NCBI GenBank assembly: GCA_015501075.1
Contig: JADNYJ010000382.1
Location: forward strand, 1-30,791
Reading direction: 5' to 3'
Origin: Gymnopilus junonius
Lineage: Eukaryota > Basidiomycota > Agaricomycetes > Agaricales > Galerinaceae
DNA length: 30,791 nt
Shown here: positions 11,108-20,974 of the stretch, piece by piece
Layout of the letters: every line of letters starts with the position of its first letter
How positions within the stretch are numbered: position 1 is the stretch's first letter
Translations under genes and position numbers: made by a program
Notes under the pieces: model-generated
The model's database searches: none
What the model saw: the letters and a program-made list of their open reading frames with translations, nothing else
What the model was told of the DNA's origin: nothing

Positions 11108-11386
11108 TGTTGACATGATAAGTGTCCACGTGACTACATCACATGACTCACATGACATGCATGATCAGACGCATTTATATGCGACTAGATCCAGTGATGA
11201 CAGAGTATCACAGTCATCTTATATGACTAAAACATGTGATCACTTAGTGAGCATATTACTCATCTTATGAGTAGATATTAGTAATTACATAGTAATTAGC
11301 TGAGTAATGCCTTATGCATTACTCATATGTAGTTAGTCACTGCATGTCCTGTAGGTATATAAGGATGCTCTAAACAGCATCCTAAT
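11108..11386 (+). repeat. Copia 5' LTR, first part (split by gypsy)
   Basis: It matches 29375-29652 with 6 substitutions and one 1-nt indel. It contains a TATATAAG box at 11356-11363, a GAGTAATGC/GCATTACTC hairpin (11302-11324) and a GGATGC/GCATCC hairpin (11363-11382). The gypsy element inserted directly after this last hairpin. Confidence 0.92.
11356..11363 (+). promoter_or_regulatory. TATA box in the copia 5' LTR
   Basis: TATATAAG, duplicated at 29622-29629 in the 3' LTR. It is the probable U3 core promoter of the copia element, now cut off from its own coding region by the gypsy insertion 23 bp downstream. Confidence 0.6.
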
Positions 11387-11683
11387 TGTAACGATCCAGT
11401 CCGGTTCTCCCATCCCGGCCTCACCATCTCTTTCTTATAGTTAATCCTCTTAGTTATTCCTTTAACTAATCATGACTCATATCCTGACTCGCTCTCCTTG
11501 CTCTTTAGATATTCCTAAAAAACTTCCTAATCATATGACTATCTACCTCTGGTATATAAACTGTCTGTCGTAGCTAGTCCTTTTTCTTTAGAATTTATTC
11601 TTTATCCAGTTCCTTCCCTGTGTGAAACTTCTCGTGTGTCGAAACTTCCCCTTAGTCATCCAACTGAGGCCGCTTTCATCACA
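11387..11683 (+). repeat. Gypsy 5' LTR
   Basis: 297 bp beginning TGTAACGATCC and ending TTTCATCACA. It differs from the 3' LTR at 8 positions, all transitions at CpG or inferred ancestral CpG sites. A TATATAAA box lies at 11553-11560. Confidence 0.94.
11553..11560 (+). promoter_or_regulatory. TATA box in the gypsy 5' LTR
   Basis: TATATAAA, repeated at 23127-23134 in the 3' LTR. It is the likely core promoter of the gypsy genomic RNA. Confidence 0.6.
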
Positions 11684-11865
11684 TCTTTTGAACTTGCTTA
11701 ACTTCTAAACTCTCGCCTTTGACGCCTCGGTACTATGGTCTGATCAACCCGAACATCTGACACTCAAGGTACTCTACATTCAAACATCTCTTGCTTTGAC
11801 ATCGCGTTGTCATCGCCAAAAAAGCTGAGTAATCTTTTTATTCAATCAATCTATCTCTCCGAAAA
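11684..11865 (+). other. Gypsy leader between 5' LTR and gag
   Basis: Untranslated leader. No tRNA-complementary primer binding site starting with TGG was recognised directly after the LTR, so the priming mechanism is unresolved. Confidence 0.5.
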
Positions 11866-14223
11866 ATGGCTACTATGAGGACACCCCCTCCTAAGCGCCA
11901 GGGCATTGCTTCAGTCATTGCGTGTCCATGCTCGGCCAGCATGTCCCTGACCAGAGCAGAATTTTCTGCTGCTGAGAACCGGGCTCCTGGGAGCCTGAGA
12001 TCCGAAGGTGACACCCGCTTGTACAGTGATGTTCTTGCTTCGAGACCCACCACCCCCTTGCAGGACAAGGAGGTAGTAGATAAAGCAGACTGATTAGCTA
12101 CTGGTTTCGAGAATAAAAATAAGAAGGATGTACCTCCACATTTAGAATGTAAGAAGAGTCTCTTTACCGACTCTGACAATGAACAGGACCTGAATGATTG
12201 GCCTGAGAGTGCACAGAAGTGGGTAACTGTGCAGTGAAAATGGCGATCCCTGCCCGAAAATGAACGTTTGGGATTAGCCAAAGATTTGTTCCTGCAGCCT
12301 CAAGAACTTACTGAGGAGCAAGATAATAAAACCAAAATCACAGTAAATGAATCCTCTGACAACAAGGAAAAGAAACCTGCTCACCGCAAGAAAGCTAAGA
12401 AAGCTAAAAAAGCTAAGAAGAGATGTGACAGTTCCGTCTCTAGCAAAGCAGAGGGCCCATCCAAGCCCAAAGGAAAGGGGATAGACCCCAGAGAATTCGG
12501 CGCCCTAGACTTGAAGGGCATAGATGCCGATATTGAATTGCAGAAGGCGGCATTGGCATCATTCCAAAACAGCAAGCGTAATAAGAAATGCTCTGGTGAT
12601 AAATCTAAAAATATCACTGCGGTACAGCAACCCACTAAAGGATCAAGCGCCGATCGTCAATCAGCCAATCCCAAGAATTCAACTTTGAAAAGTAAAGTCT
12701 TACCTGATACAGTCAGACTTACGGCTCAAATTTACCCAAAGAGTGTTCTTGGAGCAGCTCTTAAGGAAGCCAAAAGGGTGGACTCACCTAAGCGATGGGT
12801 CTCCGTCAAGCGCACGGACCCCTCTGAGTCTTCCTCAAGCTCTGAGAGCGAGTCAGATTCAGAATCCTCTGACTCTGAATCTTCGTCATCATCTTCGAGC
12901 TCAGACTCTAGTAGTGATGAGTCAAGTAGTGACTCAATGTCTAGTAGTTCTTCGAGTAAAAAGTCGAAAAAGAAAAAGAAGTCAAAGAGCCATCGTGATA
13001 ATGACAAACTTGACTCTAAAAGTAACTTTAAGCCATTTAAGTATAATGGTCAGCCTATATTAGCTGATTACCAATGATTTCTTCGAGAAGCCACCTACTA
13101 TGTGAAGAGACTTCCCAAAAGGGATCGTATAATTGTATTGTCTCATTTCTTAGATGGGAAAGCATACGAATTTTACAACCTCAAGGTTGCTAGCAAGGAA
13201 AAGAAATGGTCTTTAAAAGACTTCCTTGCTGGAATATTCGATTATTGTTTCCCAGTGAATTATCGCATGCAGATGCGTCAGAAACTCAATCACTGCTACC
13301 AAAATAGTAAGACAGTCGAGCAATATGCTCATGAAATGGAACAACTGTTTGAAATCATTGGCGTTAAAGACAAGCATGAGAAGGTCATTAAATTTTGGTA
13401 TGGCCTTCGCCAAAGTCTTCATGAGGCACTTTGGTGCTATGAATTAAATCCCGAGGTCTCTACCTGGGATGAAGTTTTATCCAAGGCTCTCATAATTGAA
13501 GTCTCATGCAGTGATGGCAATAATAATGAACACCATGAAGGTACAGTTTTATTAAATCATGGAGATCCTTCTCGGAATGGAGGGCATAACTCCAATGCAC
13601 CCCGCCAAGATAGAAACTCAAAAGTGAACTCAAATAATTCAAAGAGTCATGCGAATGGGAATAGATCTCGATTCTCTAGTAGCAGACCCAGCAGATCTGG
13701 ACTACCGCGTAATTCTTTTAATAAAAATAGAATGGATCACCAATGGAATGGTAGCTGCCTGAATAATGATAGGGCTCACCAGGGATGTGACTACGTGAAA
13801 ACCGAGCAGCAGAGCACTCCAAGACTCTCAGATAAAGAGAAAAATGAGAGGCTAGCACAGGGACTGTGCTTTGGCTGTGGAGAACCAGGTCACCTCTCGA
13901 GGAATTGCCCTACCAAAAATATGGTTAAGGGTGGTAACTCCAAACCTCCAGGATTATCCAATAATAACATTGAGTATGAATCCAGTGAAACTAGTGATGA
14001 CCAGCCCATAGAAGTCTTAGATAGCTTACCTTTGGGTGCTATCTCCTTTGAAAATGAAAAACCAGAATCCGGGTACATCACACCCTCCTGGAAAAAACCA
14101 CCTTACATGCTACCCCGATCTAGCATAGGTGATTGCTACCTTATGGTAATCGAAGATCTGTTAGAGCAACAGGTACCTTACCCCGGAGATGAGCCAATAG
14201 ATGCTTTCGTGCCCAGGCTGTGA
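11866..14223 (+). pseudogene. Gypsy gag region (capsid and zinc knuckle) with TGA interruptions
   Basis: The first ATG is at 11866 (MATMRTPPPKR). The same frame runs through TGA at 12091, 12235 and 13075 to TGA at 14221, with no TAA or TAG. Segments in order: a charged N-terminus; a Lys-rich stretch (about 12380-12420); a Ser/Asp/Glu-rich tract followed by a Lys-rich tract (about 12820-12995); a retrotransposon Gag capsid domain (about 13078-13520, with FLDGKAYEFYNL and the FWYGL-type helix); an Asn/Ser/Arg-rich linker; and a CX2CX4HX4C zinc knuckle (13867-13908) that would bind element RNA. The TGA at 13075 falls where relatives carry Arg or Lys. Confidence 0.85.
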
Positions 14224-16690
14224 TTTGTTCTAGAATATGTTAATTCTGCCGGACCTTACTATATAGTCAAGGACCTCGGTGCAAAATTGGAATTTCCTCT
14301 ACCAATGGCAAGCATTGAAAATCGTCGATTTGACGTTGTAAATTGGTATACTAAGCAGCTCTGCAAGGCGAGGAAATTACCTTTTACCAAAAATATAGGT
14401 TGTGGGATCGGTGATCCTCTATCTATTGTGGCAACTAATCTACTCACAGATGGAATTAATACCCATTATCCTAATTTAACAGAAGCATTTGACTCTGATG
14501 GTTGCTTCTATGTTCATCTCAAGGACCACGGGTCTTCGACTTACGTCATAGAAGATGCTGACCTTGAAATCCGAGTTGAGATCAATAATTTACTATTGAA
14601 AAGTCCCGACTTCGACTTCGTAAGTTGGTACAGAAGGGTAATACAGCCTATCTATGATGAAACTTGTACCCTGCAAGCTCAGTATCGAGCCTCGCAGATC
14701 TATGGTCACTTACTAAGTAAGTCAACATCTTCTTGTTTAGAAGATGTACCACCCAATTTGGAATCCGTTAGTGACTCCAAAAGTGACATGTGTAGTGTCA
14801 CTGCCAGCGAGTGGGATCTGGACGAGGATCTTGACCCAGAGTCTGAGTATGAACTTTGCTCTGAGTCTGAGAAAATGCCTGACTTACAGGCTGTGAGTGA
14901 TACTGAGTCGGAATATGACGAAAACCCTGAGCTTAGTGCTGAGGATGAGTTGGACTGGTCTGACTCTGACAATAGTATTGTCACAGACACAGATGTCATG
15001 GACGCATCCCCGCGCGAACGCACTGCCTGCTGCTGCTGTTCGAATAGTCCACACGCATTTACTCAGTGTGAAATAAAAAATCGCATGAATAAAGTGTTCA
15101 CCTTGGTAGATGACGTGTCGCCCAAGCCTGATGACTGCTCCTGGCAAATGGGTGATATTTATGTGGAGCGTGCAGCTAGGGTACTTACACGTGGTCAACT
15201 GTACCCTGCAGATGACACTGAGGCACGAATACCTTGGTTCGATCATTTTCACCACTGCTTTGAGGTGGGATGAAGTAAAGATAATGACATACTTTGTATC
15301 TATGATAGTGTCTGAGAATTGGAGACTTGGCTTCATATTGACTGAGTTAGAAATCCTGATTTCTCTATTGGGCTTTGGTACGCATACCAAATGGCCTGAT
15401 TTGCTGGTGAAGAATCCCCAGAATTAGTGGCTGAAGATTGGCTCGAAGGAAGAGCTTTCGAGATTACCACTTTTGGCGATGCTATGCGTGCAGCTACCGA
15501 ACTCCATCTGGAAACTGGTGCTCCGTATACCTATGATAAAAAATGTTTAAAATTTATCTTACCAGCCTATGATGATGGTAAAGATATAAACCGATTTTCT
15601 GTTGAAAAAATTAAGCCAGGTACCCAGAAGGTACTAATTCACGATGCATTGCACTCACGGAGTGTGGAAATTGACTTAAGCACCCTTGAAGACCCAGACT
15701 TTGAGCTTCGAGACTGGTATGAGGACTGCCTAGACAAGTGGTTTAATCCTGAACGAAAAAAAAGTGAGAATGTTAGTGAAGAAATAATTTCAACATTCAT
15801 CCATTTACCTTTCGCAAATGAATTTCCGCTTCTGCGTGAATGCCATCCTGTGATCGAGCTGTTTGCCGCTCAGATTAACAGAAATAATTATGCTGCTATT
15901 CAGTGGAATGCGGCATCTGTAAAAGATAAAAGTCATATCTTGCCGAAACCCTTGATTGTCAAGGTGAATATTAATGGCAATCCTGCTCATGCCTTGATAG
16001 ATTCTGGATCCTTGGGTGATTTTATGTCTACCACTTTGGCAGATCAGCTTAAAGTTCCTCGGAATAATTTAAAGGAGCCACTTACCTTGCAATTGGCGGT
16101 ACAGGGCTCTCATTCATGGATAAATGCTCAGACGACCTGTAACTTTCAGTATCAAGGTATAGACGTAAAACATACCTTTGACATCATTAATCTGTCAAAC
16201 TATGACTTGATCCTGGGTACGCCGTGGATTTGGCAGCACCGAGTCTGTATTGGGTTAAATCCAGCTCGAGTCATAGTAGGAAGTGATGTTTCCTTACCTA
16301 TTAAAACTGGGGTTGACACTTGTCGAGTTGCCCACTCTGTGGATATAGAAGACAGCATAGAAGCCGCTCGGAAGGAGCTTCAAAAATATGCTGAGCTGTT
16401 GTGCAAAGACATTTGGGAAATGGAATTACCTCTGCTATGAGCAATTAATCATCAAATACCCTTGATTGATGAGACCAAGGCTTATCCTTGGAGGGTGTCT
16501 CATTGCCCTGAAGCACTGAGGCCTCAGTGGCAAGAAAAGCATGATGCATACCTATGAACGGGCCGGTGGCACCTAACTTCGGCAGTTAACACAGTTCCAA
16601 TGATTTTCATTGCTAAACCAAGTAAGGATGGAAGTCCACCTGGCATTAATACTATTGTTGATATGCGAGAACGGAATAAAAACGCCATTA
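14224..16690 (+). pseudogene. Gypsy pol, first part: WY-repeat region, protease, start of RT
   Basis: Same frame as gag, with TGA codons at 15271, 15313, 15343, 15397, 16438 and 16555 and no other stops. The first 1.5 kb carries four copies of a motif of the type (P)DF-x4-WY (WY codons at 14344, 14626, 15376 and 15715), separated by acidic Ser/Glu/Asp-rich spacers. An aspartic protease follows with LIDSGS (DSG at 16000-16008) and DLILGTPW. The start of reverse transcriptase follows (YPWR, CPEALRPQW, TVPMIFIAKP, VDMRERNKN). The TGAs at 16438 and 16555 fall at positions that are Arg or Lys in relatives. The frame is cut at 16690 by the Tc1-like element and resumes at 19869. Confidence 0.85.
16689..16690. 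repeat. TA target duplication, left
   Basis: TA at 16689-16690, matched by TA at 19867-19868. Removing the element plus one TA restores the gypsy RT frame in phase. Confidence 0.93.
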
Positions 16691-16794
16691 CAGCTCTTTT
16701 CAAAGTTATACGGAATCGCAAAAAAAAAATGTCATATCGGTTCGCTTTGTCATCGGCTTGGCAGGACCCCAAAACCCCATGCCGTCCATGCCGT
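16691..16794 (+). repeat. Left terminal inverted repeat of the Tc1-like element
   Basis: It matches the reverse complement of 19760-19866 over its length, with small differences in an A-run and a few substitutions, some at CpG. It probably contains transposase binding sites and the promoter of the plus-strand transposase, whose ATG lies 80 bp inside. Confidence 0.92.
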
Positions 16795-16873
16795 GTCTTC
16801 CCCAGAAGCCCAAGGCTCTGTCGCCACTCATTGTCATCCTCCCACTGCTGCCGTCGTCACTACTGCGCCCACC

Positions 16874-17938
16874 ATGCCTCGACGCCATGTCTCCCGCGAT
16901 CTCAAAGACCATATACCCTATCTCCGGTACATTGAAGGCTTCAGGGTCAAGGATATAGAGAGGATTCTCGGTGTTAGGAAGATGATGGTGTATCAGTGCT
17001 TGAAGTACTTCAGGCAGTACGGCATCCCCTACAACCCATCGGCTTTCTCTCAGCATTCTCGGGGGCGGCCGCGATCTCTCACGAGGGTTGATCTTCGACT
17101 GCTGAAGTCTTTGCTGAGCCAGGATTCGACAATGTACCTCGATGAAATGCAAGATGAGCTGCTCATGCGCCGCGGTGTTTATATCTCTATTCCGACTCTC
17201 CTGTGCTCTCTACGACGCCTACATTTCTCTCGTAAAAGTGTCTCTATTCGTGCTCTGGAGCGCAATGACCTAGACCGTTCAATTTACATGAATCACTTTG
17301 CAGAGCTTGTGACTGATCCAGCAATGGTTATGTTGGTTGATGAAGCTGCGCGAAACAAGAGGAATCTGACTCGTAAGATGGGCTGGTCACTGAAAGGACA
17401 ACGCTGTGTTCAAAGAAGATGCTTTGTTCGAGGCCAGCGCTTCTCGATCTTGCCGATTCTCACTCTGGATGGTATCATTGCTCACAACATCATACCTGGC
17501 TCTGTCACATCTGACAAATTTGTAAACTTCCTCCGTGAACATGTGGTACGTTGTTGTCCTCATTTGAGCCCTGGGTCTAGAAAAGCCTTTAGGTTCCTCT
17601 TACAAACCCATATCCTGGTCCTCGAAGTGTCCTTGTCCTCGATAACTGCAGCATCCACCACTCTGAAGCTGTTCGCGAGCTGATTGAAGATGAAGCTGGT
17701 TCGTTTGGATGGTTTTTTTTTACTGTGTTCTGAGATTAGCTCTTTAGGTTGCAAGCTTCTGTTCTTACCACCCTACTCACCAGATTTGAATCCAATTGAA
17801 CAAGCCTTTTCGGCTATAAAGTCCTTTCTGCGTCGAAATTGGAAGGATCAGTCTCTCTCTATCCTTGATATGGCTTGTCATAATATTACGTCGTCTATGG
17901 CTTGGTCATTCTTTCGTTCATCTGGTTATGTTGTGTAA
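16874..17938 (+). CDS. Tc1/mariner (IS630-Tc1 superfamily) DDE transposase, intact
   Basis: Start ATG 16874 (MPRRHVSRDL). Exons 16874-17545, 17593-17698 and 17748-17938 are joined by introns of 47 and 49 nt with GT-AG ends, giving 322 aa ending in TAA. An N-terminal helix-turn-helix region (about residues 17-50) precedes a GRPRSLT linker. The catalytic DDE_3-type domain holds the triad D156 (in LVDEAAR), D241 (in VLDNCSIHH) and E277 (in PPYSPDLNPIE), with 35 residues between the last two acids. The enzyme should bind the element ends and move it by cut and paste into TA. There are no stops or frameshifts, so the protein could be functional. An unspliced reading would stop shortly after the first intron. 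Confidence 0.92.
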
Positions 17939-18030
17939 ATGTCATATACTCAAGTAGACAGTTCTTCCTTGAAATACGGAGGTCATTATCTTTGATTACA
18001 AACTTTATGATTGGCAATTACAAGGCAATT
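17939..18030. other. Short intergenic region between convergent genes
   Basis: 92 bp of AT-rich sequence between the two stop codons. It presumably serves as a shared 3' end region; no clear polyadenylation signal was identified. Confidence 0.5.
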
Positions 18031-19653
18031 CTACTGAGAAACATCAAGCTCTTCATTATTTACTGCTTCTATGTGTCGTGGTTCAGGAGTGGGAGGCTCG
18101 AATGGGATATCTGGATCAGAAAGGTACTCTTCGAATAAGTCAGGAATCCTGCCATCAGGCACCTTTACTTCTCTTTTCTCTACCCTGTTATAATAGTACC
18201 AATCATACTCATTGCAGTGGCGATTGTCACCTTCAACAAGACCCTTTCCAAAAACTGAGTGCTGACCATCCTCACCATGAAACCTCTTGATAAATCGAAT
18301 GGGATCCGGTGATGGAGTGCGTGGACGGGCAGGGGCAGCACATGGCCGTTTCGCCAGAGGGCCATTCCACCAATCTTGCGCAGCGCGCTTGAGGCGTATG
18401 GCATCCCCATGAGGAATCTCAAGGGTGAGCAAATCCTGATCACTGACAAGATGAAGGATGTCTGGACCATACTGTTTACTTGACAGTGCGTGTTCATGAT
18501 GAGTGGCATACTGGACACCAAGATTCTCCTGGGCATACTCCAGGAAAGCCTTGAGCCGAGATGGTGTAAGTTTAGGCGGGGAGGAAGTTGCTGCCTCATT
18601 CGAAGGTGGACGAGGGTTAGAAGGAGTCACAGGTGGATTGGGGGGACATGTGGTGTCGCCTGTGAAAAGCGCTCTGGCATCGTGAAAGATAGAAGCGATG
18701 GATTGGAGATCGCTGGCAGGTGCCACCTTGGGAGTTTGAAATAGTGACCTTGCGCATGTCTTCGGGTCAAAAGGGGTGGTGTTGGGCATCACATGAATGG
18801 TCGAATTTCCATCATACTGCGACATATCAGAATTGGGATGTTAGAAAGGACATTTGAGACGTACTATACACCTCGCCCATTCGGATATCATGCCTGGCGT
18901 GAGGGGAACCCGCTCTCCATCATTTGCAATGAAGGTATAACCATCATCATTGGGGTTTCGGTACTTCTTCTCAAGCAAACCGCGAATACGCCCGAGGTCA
19001 CGATCGATTGGTCGCAGTCCATCCTGAAAAAAGCTCAGTGTATAGAGTGAATGAATCAGGAAAAATACACACCACATCGCCTTCATCTTCCAAGTCACCT
19101 TCATTACTACTGGAATCAGTATGGCCAGTCCGTTTCTGAAAGGCGAAGTCAGATTACCACTATGGCAATGCAATATGAGCTATTGACATACTTTCTGAGC
19201 ATTTTGGATGTCTTCAAGATTTACAAAGACTGTAACCTTTTCAGGTGTAGTATCCAAGATCTTCATGACCATCTCCTCATATTCTTCCATTGTATCAACA
19301 TCTATCGCGTCCTTTTTTCTACACCAAAATAAAATATGAGAGCGGGATGACCACTTCGGTAAATTTGAAACGCACACCTTTCCACCTAGAATATACTTGA
19401 CTACATAGCGCGTCTTCCTCACAACTGGAGTAAGTTTGTCGTGGCCATGTTTAGTGAGGATGGTAGAAAGAAACGCAAGGTAATTGTCTTCGCCCGACTC
19501 GAAAGTAAAAGGGAATTCTTTGTTTTTGGTCTGAAGGGCGCCCTTTGCGACAGCTTTCTTTTTCGTACCCGAGGCTTTTGGCGGAGAGCGGAAAGAGAGT
19601 TGAGCGCACACGCGCGCCTGGTGATAAGTCAGGGACGAGTCGCTGTCAGACAT
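18031..19653 (-). CDS. Passenger gene of the Tc1-like element, SAM-like domain protein
   Basis: Start ATG at 19653 (MSDSDSSLTY). Exons 19653-19192, 19135-19073, 19023-18865 and 18816-18031 each end in phase 0 and are joined by introns of 48-56 nt with GT-AG ends, giving 489 uninterrupted residues. The N-terminal 45 residues are basic and Ser-rich. A compact domain of unknown fold covers about residues 45-150 (KEFPFTFESGEDNYLAF to VTVFVNLEDI). An acidic linker and a block with GYTFIANDGERVPLTP and ISEWAR follow. After a Pro/Ser-rich stretch comes a helical SAM-like segment (about 316-378, YGPDILHLVSDQDL to GDAIRLKRAAQDWWN), and the C-terminus is acidic. I recall similar proteins as multicopy in agaricomycete genomes. 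No function is known; a protein-protein interaction or DNA-binding accessory role is only inference. Confidence 0.85.
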
Positions 19654-19759
19654 GGTGGGGAAGGAAGAAAGGGAGGGGACCAAGACGAGCTCATCGTGGC
19701 GGGTACTTACAAGGGCAGGTGAAAGGCTTCTCCTTCATCGCACGTTAGGAGGAGGGAAA

Positions 19760-19866
19760 ACGGCATGGCTGGCATGGGGTTCTGGGGTCCGGCCAAGCCA
19801 ATGACAAAGCGAACCGATATGACGTTTTGATTTTTTTGCGATTCCGTATAACTTTGAAAAGAGCTG
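19760..19866 (-). repeat. Right terminal inverted repeat of the Tc1-like element
   Basis: Reverse complement of 16691-16794, with a slightly longer A/T run. The minus-strand passenger gene starts 107 bp inside it, so the repeat may supply its promoter. Confidence 0.92.
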
Positions 19867-19868
19867 TA

Positions 19869-20974
19869 AATTAGCTTCGCCTCTGCCTGACATTGATGGC
19901 ATGTGCAGGAGGGCATCTAGTAAACCTTTTCGGTCTGTCTGGGACCAGAAGGGGGCATTCGAGCAAATACGTATAATTGACGAACATGTCGATCGCTCTG
20001 CTGTAACAACTCCTGATGGAAATATTGTCAGTTTGGTGATCCAAATTGGTGATTGTAATGGTCCTGCTACTTACCAGGCACTAATGAACCATCTATTCTC
20101 TGCTTATATTGGCAGGTGGATGGACATGTACCTAGATGATATTGTTATCTATTCAGATACACTGGAGGAACATGTTGAGCACTGCAAAATCATAATGGAT
20201 ATTCTTGCATGTGAGAGACTTTACCTTAGTGTGAAAAAGCTCCAAATCTTGCAGCCGGAAGTTCACCTTTTAGGTCGCATCATTGATGATAAGGGTATTC
20301 GGATGGATCCCGACAAAGTTGACTCTGTCGTCAACTGGAAAACTCCTACAAATAGGGATTTACTACATGGGTTTCTGGGGTCCATAGGATATTTAGCTGA
20401 TGACGTACCTAATGTCCATATACCTATGGGTGTACTTAGTGCTCTGACAGGTGATACCGTTCCCTTTCGGTGGGGTTATACTGAGCAAAGAGCCTTCGAG
20501 GAGGTAAAACAATTAGTAAATGATGCTCGCAATCATAGTCGAGTTGCTCTGAATTACTTACCTGGGGCAGACCCTATTTGGATGGTCACGGACGGTTGTG
20601 CGACAGGTATTGCTGGCTTAATTAGCCAAGGACCTGAGTGGAAAACTGCAAAAATTGCTGCATTTTACTCCACTAAATTGAACTCTGCTCAGCAGAATTA
20701 CCCGGTTCATGAAATAGAAATGCTTGCTGGTGTTGAAACTATGCTCAGATTTCATGAACTCCTGTTGGGAGCTCTTTTTTTCTGGATTACAGATCATAAA
20801 GGTTTGATTTACCTTCTGAACCAGAAAAACTTGTCTGGCTGTCAAGCCAGATGAATTGAAAAAATTGGTGTTTTTGACTTTGAAGTCAGGTATATGCCAT
20901 GTTCTGAAAATGTCGTCGCTGATGCATTGTCCCACATTTATTCCAACGACTCACCTGGAACTGTTCGCTCATGA
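19869..20974 (+). pseudogene. Gypsy pol, second part: reverse transcriptase and RNase H
   Basis: It continues the frame cut at 16690. RT blocks include KLASPLPDIDG, RSVWDQKGAFEQIRI, TTPDGNIVSLV and the catalytic YLDD (20129-20140). The RNase H part carries PIWMVTDGCATG, HEIEMLAGVETML and WITDHKGL. TGA codons lie at 20852 (between NLSGCQAR and IEKIGVFDF, where relatives usually have Trp) and 20972 (before SEFTYHD, where relatives have Arg). With one TA removed, the codons spanning the Tc1-like insertion site read through normally. Confidence 0.88.

Larger units (their letters stand above)
16691..19866. mobile_element. Tc1/mariner-superfamily DNA transposon with passenger gene
   Basis: 3176 bp with TA target duplication and terminal inverted repeats of about 104-107 bp starting CAGCTCTTTTCAAAG. 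It contains two convergent genes: a transposase on plus (16874-17938) and a second gene on minus (19653-18031), separated by only 92 bp. Both read without stops once short canonical introns are removed, unlike everything around them. The element therefore looks young and possibly still functional. Confidence 0.93.

Noticed and set aside
12381..13007. Minus-strand ORFs opposite the Ser-rich gag region, and similar ones at 14706-15390
   Set aside because: They are shadows of low-complexity acidic or serine-rich codons on the plus strand, with no family motifs.
18031..19653. Passenger gene treated as an ordinary host gene
   Set aside because: It lies wholly between the terminal inverted repeats of an element that is itself inside a retrotransposon, so it arrived with the element.
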